DNA of 36,674 bases from a virus, in IMG/VR virus record IMGVR_UViG_3300008110_000174, positions 1 through 36,674 of that record; one strand, 5' to 3'. Shown here piece by piece: positions 33,418 through 36,674 of the stretch. Both the position numbers and the translations under genes were made by a program. Below the pieces are notes generated by a model. The model made no database searches. It saw nothing but the letters and a program-made list of their open reading frames with translations, and was not told the origin of the DNA. Numbering within the stretch: position 1 is the stretch's first letter; each line of letters opens with the position of its first letter.

Positions 33418-34325
33418 GGGAAGCCTGTCTGGAAGTAATCGATTAGTGAAGTAGAGTCGAATGACGTACGGTTATAACTACGACTAGTAGGAGCATACTG
33501 CTGCTTAACTGCATCAATATACATAGTAAACTGGAAGTCATCGCCCATATAGAAGCGGGCCCACCCCTCATCAGTGAATAAACGTCTGAGCTCTAACTGT
33601 TCGATAGCCAGGTTATCAAAGGAGAGATTACACTTACCTATAAGAGAGGGTAGGGAACGCCGCCACTGCGCTATGCCTGCATCTACCTCAGGGCTATGAT
33701 AATCTATACCGAAGCCGAAGTTCTTATAGCCTAGTACGAGTACCTTACTGGTTACAGCGCTGAGGCTAACCAACTCATCGATTATACTGACGGGATGGAT
33801 ACCAGCGATGATGTGATACACGATGTTATCTGAGAGACGCAGTACTGGTATCAGACTGCTATAGTTACTACTAGTGATTGAGATACCGAGGCCCCGCACT
33901 AACTCCTGACTTACTATGTCCTCTATTAGAGTAGCGTAGCGATGTAGATGACCCTGGTTAACAGTAATGTTAGCTATAAGCCCGCGGGCCTTAAGTTCTA
34001 CTAGGAAGCCCACTATATCAGGATGAGATAGTGGGTTACCCCCTCCATTTGCTAACTCGACCCCAGCAGGTATATCACTAAGGACATCGAGTAACCGTGT
34101 TAGGTCAGCGTGTTTACCACTACGAGTAGAACTCTCATGGCAGTACCTACATCCCATATCACAGTAGTCAGTGATCTTAATATCTATAGAGCAGGGATAG
34201 GCAGGGCGGGCCCCAACCACACTTGTAGTACGAACTAGGGTACCATCAGCATATAGAGTACACTCATAATCACCATTAATATAATGCGCTAACGCTATCG
34301 CTTCATTAAACCTATTCATAGTCAT
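33402..34325 (-). CDS. Radical SAM enzyme
   Basis: 307 aa from ATG 34325 (MTMNRFNEAIALAHYING). A longer reading from 34376 runs inside the 118-aa gene and is less likely; ATG 34319 is the other option. The cluster motif CDMGCRYC (C55, C59, C62) is the canonical CxxxCxxC for a 4Fe-4S cluster binding S-adenosylmethionine. The GGGNPL motif at 94-99 is the SAM-binding GGE-like region. No C-terminal SPASM cysteine array is evident. Substrate unknown. It lies in the minus-strand accessory operon beside a synthetase-like protein, so a modification role is possible. Confidence 0.85.
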   Translation of the reverse strand: MTMNRFNEAIALAHYINGDYECTLYADGTLVRTTSVVGARPAYPCSIDIKITDYCDMGCRYCHESSTRSGKHADLTRLLDVLSDIPAGVELANGGGNPLSHPDIVGFLVELKARGLIANITVNQGHLHRYATLIEDIVSQELVRGLGISITSSNYSSLIPVLRLSDNIVYHIIAGIHPVSIIDELVSLSAVTSKVLVLGYKNFGFGIDYHSPEVDAGIAQWRRSLPSLIGKCNLSFDNLAIEQLELRRLFTDEGWARFYMGDDFQFTMYIDAVKQQYAPTSRSYNRTSFDSTSLIDYFQTGFPCTSG

Positions 34326-34668
34326 AGAATGACGGATAATCATCAGTATTAATCCCCATGATCTCGCAAGCTTCAACTAATTTATCTATCCCCCCGAACC
34401 ATTTGGCGGTAACATTAGGATTGCTCAATAAACATCGGAGCTCTTCGATGAGGCATTCACCTCTACGCTCTTTTGTGTAGGCTTCTGGAGAAGTATATAA
34501 TTCGCATTCCCAATCTCCTACTTGACGGTGAGTATCAATATCAAACTCCTTGCCATCAACCACTATATACTTTCGCCCGACTGATTTAATAGTTCCCCAT
34601 GTACCATCCTCGTGGGGAATTACTGCCCATACCCTGGCACCCTTTTTAATAAAGTCTTTCGGCAACAT
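34312..34668 (-). CDS. Beta-barrel (KOW-like) phage protein of foreign composition
   Basis: 118 aa. The N-terminal 60 residues (KKGARVWAVIP, GTIKSVGRKYIVVDGKEFDI) match the pattern of small phage beta-barrel proteins that continue with a Y/ELY.S.E.Y segment (here ELYTSPEAYTKERRG). ATG 34668 follows AGAGGA at good spacing. Base use (AAA, TTT, GAA, TTG) is clearly unlike the flanking TA-rich genes, which points to recent acquisition, possibly from a host or another phage. Function unknown; KOW-like barrels often bind nucleic acid or protein. Confidence 0.65.
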   Translation of the reverse strand: MLPKDFIKKGARVWAVIPHEDGTWGTIKSVGRKYIVVDGKEFDIDTHRQVGDWECELYTSPEAYTKERRGECLIEELRCLLSNPNVTAKWFGGIDKLVEACEIMGINTDDYPSFYDYE

Positions 34669-34717
34669 TTACTTTTCCTCTGGTAAATTAGTTTAGGCGA
34701 GCCCTAGCTAGTGATAT

Positions 34718-35212
34718 CTAATTGCCCTTGTAAAAGAAGTCGCTAGCATACTCCATCACTCCCTTATTATCAATCACATAACTGTAATCATTATCACTAC
34801 CGGTTAGGATAAAGCTATAGGGCGAGAATAGATAACGCATCATCATATCCTTATTAGCTACAATAGCATTGAGGAAGCCGTTCAACTCGTTGGCGTGGTC
34901 CATGTAGCCGCCATTAAGACTTTTGTATTTGTCATATACTACATCCTCGGCAGTTACAGCAATACCCTCTGATAGCAGATAGAGTATCATGTCATAGGCG
35001 TCTTTCATTCTATCGTTAGCGGCGAAGCCCGTGTATAAATAACTGGCCTTGGCTGCTATAGAACTCAGGATACTAGTTTCAGAACCGAATTCGCCAATCT
35101 CGAAATGTATTAATTTAGGGATAGTAAGGCTAGTCTGACAGGGAATAGATATACTATGGGTGCTCGAACTATTAGTTTCAAATACACCCTGACGGACTTG
35201 AATGCTAAGCAT
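34718..35212 (-). CDS. Phage protein with N-terminal GVFETNSSSTHS motif
   Basis: 164 aa. Residues 8-20 (RQGVFETNSSSTH) match a conserved block of phage and mobile-element proteins of unknown function that start with (R/K)xGVFETNSSSxHS. The rest is mixed helix and strand with no known catalytic site. ATG 35212 follows AAGGAG at ideal spacing. The motif could be a cleavage or modification site, which is speculation. Confidence 0.65.
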   Translation of the reverse strand: MLSIQVRQGVFETNSSSTHSISIPCQTSLTIPKLIHFEIGEFGSETSILSSIAAKASYLYTGFAANDRMKDAYDMILYLLSEGIAVTAEDVVYDKYKSLNGGYMDHANELNGFLNAIVANKDMMMRYLFSPYSFILTGSDNDYSYVIDNKGVMEYASDFFYKGN

Positions 35213-35272
35213 AAAGACTCCTTAAGAAATTATAGATCTACTTACGACACAGCGGTACGACAGTGAGGAGGG

Positions 35273-35353
35273 TCAAGTTAAGTCATTAAACAACAAGCCA
35301 ATTATTGTGATAAGAGCGAGAGCTAGCCCTATAACTAACGGTGCATTATCCAT
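35273..35353 (-). CDS. 26-aa single-span membrane peptide
   Basis: A short frame beginning MDNAPLVIGLALALI has a strong GGGAGG Shine-Dalgarno six bases upstream of ATG 35353. About 17 consecutive hydrophobic residues form one membrane span, followed by a short NDLT tail. It sits between the synthetase-like gene and the FETNSSS gene in the same orientation. Small single-span phage peptides include holin- or antiholin-like proteins, superinfection-exclusion factors and envelope-protein regulators. The sequence does not decide between these. Confidence 0.55.
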   Translation of the reverse strand: MDNAPLVIGLALALITIIGLLFNDLT

Positions 35354-35419
35354 TTTAACCTCCCAGGATTATTAATAGTGATTTGACATTGACTCTAGGG
35401 GAACGAGAACCTCAACCCG

Positions 35420-36220
35420 CTATCGTTTATCTGCGGCGAAGGCGCGTTGTGTTAACTTAGCCATATCCCTAATAACATCCCATCCTGCTTCACCGTATTG
35501 AGATACAGCATATTGCTCAACAGCGAGTAATAGATCAGCTAACTCACATTGTCTCAATAACGAATTAGTGGCCTCGCGGCACTCGAGCAGCTCCTCGTAT
35601 ATCTTATCCAACGTATTAACAGAATATTTAGGGATAGGGCTAGAGTGATAGCCGGGCCGGAAGGAGTCATTAACTGCTATACTAAAGCGGGGCTCAGCTA
35701 TACCAGTGCCATAATACCACCAGTGATCATCATAAGAGCGCTTACCATAGGAGCCCAGCTCTAGATTCAATGGAGTATAGATTATATCCGTCTCATTGGC
35801 ACAATGCACGTACTTGAGATTATGTGGATTAATGTAATGTAGCATCCACTGGTAGGCATCAGTACAGATAGTATTTACAGTCATACCAGGCATACCCTTG
35901 TACACAAATAACTCTAGCTTCATAAAGTAAGGGTAGCTATAATTGTCATTATCCAGTGGACGAAAGCACGGCGTAATAGCTTGCAGTGCGTCACCTGCCT
36001 GATAATGTCCATTTATCGCATTATAGATGAAGGTCTGTTCTGCGCTACCTACCAGCACAAAAGTGTCGTAACAGCTATAGGGGGCCTGACTGTTAGGCTC
36101 TGGTGAGGTTATAGAGCCAATTCTGCGGGGCACGACCCATTTTAGATCGACTACTCTATAGCCTTTTTGTTTGTAGTATTCCTGCGCCTCTGTTAGATAG
36201 CGATAATTAATAGTAAACAT
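35420..36220 (-). CDS. Class II aminoacyl-tRNA-synthetase-like protein with MazG-like C-terminus
   Basis: 266 aa. Residues about 57-105 (LVGSAEQTFIYNAINGHYQ, then ITPCFRPLD and YFMKLELF) resemble class II synthetase motif 2 as seen in a family of phage synthetase-like proteins. Residues about 154-180 (LELGSYGKRS, YYGTGIAEPRFSIAV) resemble motif 3. Residues 205-240 contain YEELLE (E210, E213) and ELAD (E226, D229), the ExxE...ExxD signature of MazG-type nucleotide pyrophosphohydrolases. No tRNA-binding domain is visible, so it may join an amino acid to something other than tRNA, or be a paralogue with another role. ATG 36220 follows AGAGGA. It is the first gene of the minus-strand arm. Confidence 0.55.
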   Translation of the reverse strand: MFTINYRYLTEAQEYYKQKGYRVVDLKWVVPRRIGSITSPEPNSQAPYSCYDTFVLVGSAEQTFIYNAINGHYQAGDALQAITPCFRPLDNDNYSYPYFMKLELFVYKGMPGMTVNTICTDAYQWMLHYINPHNLKYVHCANETDIIYTPLNLELGSYGKRSYDDHWWYYGTGIAEPRFSIAVNDSFRPGYHSSPIPKYSVNTLDKIYEELLECREATNSLLRQCELADLLLAVEQYAVSQYGEAGWDVIRDMAKLTQRAFAADKR

Positions 36221-36234
36221 TTGTCCTCTACTCT

Positions 36235-36263
36235 ACAATATACGTTAGGTTGCGCGTAGTTAA
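36235..36263 (-). promoter_or_regulatory. Candidate promoter for the minus-strand accessory operon
   Basis: On the minus strand TTAACT (36263-36258) and TATTGT (36240-36235) are spaced 17 nt, each 4 of 6 matches to consensus. It lies just upstream of the synthetase-like gene, between it and the right 13-bp repeat. The resulting leader would be very short, so the call is tentative. Confidence 0.3.
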
Positions 36264-36297
36264 TACATACTAGGCCCTACTTTTCTATCTGTTACCC

Positions 36298-36310
36298 GTC
36301 CCCCAAGTCC
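36298..36310 (+). repeat. 13-bp direct repeat, right copy (putative attR core)
   Basis: Perfect copy of the GTCCCCCAAGTCC at 58-70. To its right the base composition becomes bacterial. Joining the left flank to the bases after this repeat gives CCG TAA in the frame of the left gene. Confidence 0.5.
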
Positions 36311-36391
36311 GTAAATTTGAAAATCCCCTTATTCCTGCCGCTTCTCCCAGTCCCACCCTCTCACTAATCCTGTTCCCCCTCCCAGATAAAA

Positions 36392-36674
36392 TTAGTCCCT
36401 TGCGCTTTTCCCCTCGGCCACATCTGCAAATGGAGTAATAGGAATGTGGCTATAAACTTCGGCATTCTTTGCCCGAGCTTGGCGGAGATCGTAGCCTGTT
36501 TGAAGATTCAGCCAAAACTGAGGACTGTTACCGAAATATCGTGACAGACGCAAAGCTGTATCCGCAGTGATACTACGCTTACCCGCTAAAATCTCACCGA
36601 TACGAGTTTGAGCTACGCTTAAATCTTTGCTCAGTCTGTAGGGGGTAATATTGAGCGGTTCCAGAAAATCTAAC
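36392..36674 (-). CDS. higA: HigA-family antitoxin, XRE helix-turn-helix (5' partial)
   Basis: About 94 codons are visible, running off the right edge; only a short N-terminal part (roughly 10-15 residues by family length) is missing. LNITPYRLSKDLSVAQTRIG followed by EILAGKRSITADTALRLSRY is the XRE helix-turn-helix, and GNSPQFWLNLQTGYDLR is the HigA-family signature after it. HigA binds and neutralises the ribosome-dependent mRNase HigB and represses the operon. The higB gene usually lies just upstream, which would be outside the window. Codon use is bacterial and unlike the phage, so this is probably host DNA beside the insertion. Confidence 0.9.
   Translation of the reverse strand, partial: LDFLEPLNITPYRLSKDLSVAQTRIGEILAGKRSITADTALRLSRYFGNSPQFWLNLQTGYDLRQARAKNAEVYSHIPITPFADVAEGKSARD

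Noticed and set aside
34326-34376. N-terminal extension of the radical SAM protein (start at 34376)
   Set aside because: It lies inside the 118-aa gene, reads like an out-of-frame shadow, and has no ribosome site. The start at 34325 fits better.
36311-36391. Heptad-type C-rich repeat in the right flank
   Set aside because: CCCAGTCCCA-like runs hint at cyanobacterial intergenic DNA but do not form a regular repeat array.

Overview
The window looks like a tailed-phage (Caudoviricetes) genome segment, probably integrated, set between two short pieces of bacterial DNA. The left piece (about 1-70) is the 3' end of an unknown gene. The right piece (about 36311-36674) is C-rich intergenic DNA followed by a 5'-truncated HigA-type antitoxin gene. 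A perfect 13-bp direct repeat (58-70 and 36298-36310) marks both edges. Joining the outer flanks across it keeps the left reading frame open up to an immediate TAA, as expected of an attB site at the end of a gene. The host is not identifiable with certainty. The DUF4815-like tail proteins and the C-rich right flank suggest a cyanobacterium, and this is a guess.

Plus-strand arm (368-29614): one long, tightly packed, mostly overlapping virion operon. In order it encodes a repeat-rich tail fibre; a flavin/NADPH monooxygenase-like enzyme; an unknown protein; two large DUF4815-like baseplate or fibre proteins; a small protein; a 1215-aa mosaic protein with a hydrophobic Gly/Ala segment; and four small to medium tail-type proteins. 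A 167-nt gap with competing inverted repeats follows, then an unknown protein, the terminase large subunit, another unknown protein, and a giant 2898-aa protein. The giant protein has about a dozen hydrophobic segments and a divergent phospholipase D-like region near its N-terminus, and is probably a tape-measure or ejected virion protein. A strong Rho-independent terminator follows at 29694-29728.

Junction (29615-30046): a convergent intergenic region whose base composition is unlike the phage genes. It holds an imperfect hairpin, the terminator and a doubtful 42-codon ORF.

Minus-strand arm (30047-36220), read leftward from the right end: a class II aminoacyl-tRNA-synthetase-like protein with a MazG-like C-terminus, a 26-aa membrane peptide, a protein with the FETNSSSTHS motif, a beta-barrel protein of foreign composition, a radical SAM enzyme, a 68-aa protein, then (after an extended -10 promoter) a RuvC-like nuclease, a Cas4/RecB-type nuclease with four Fe-S-type cysteines, two helix-turn-helix-type proteins (one a possible small terminase subunit) and an 87-aa protein coupled by a TAGTG overlap.

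I recognise no capsid, portal, head protease, integrase, lysis or DNA polymerase gene, yet the ORFs are intact. The element is therefore incomplete, dependent on other functions, or encodes them in forms I cannot recognise. Phage DNA is strikingly rich in TpA steps and poor in AA/TT, with heavy use of ATA, CTA and AGT codons; a few segments (start and end of the 1215-aa gene, 29.6-30.3 kb, the 118-aa gene) depart from this pattern.
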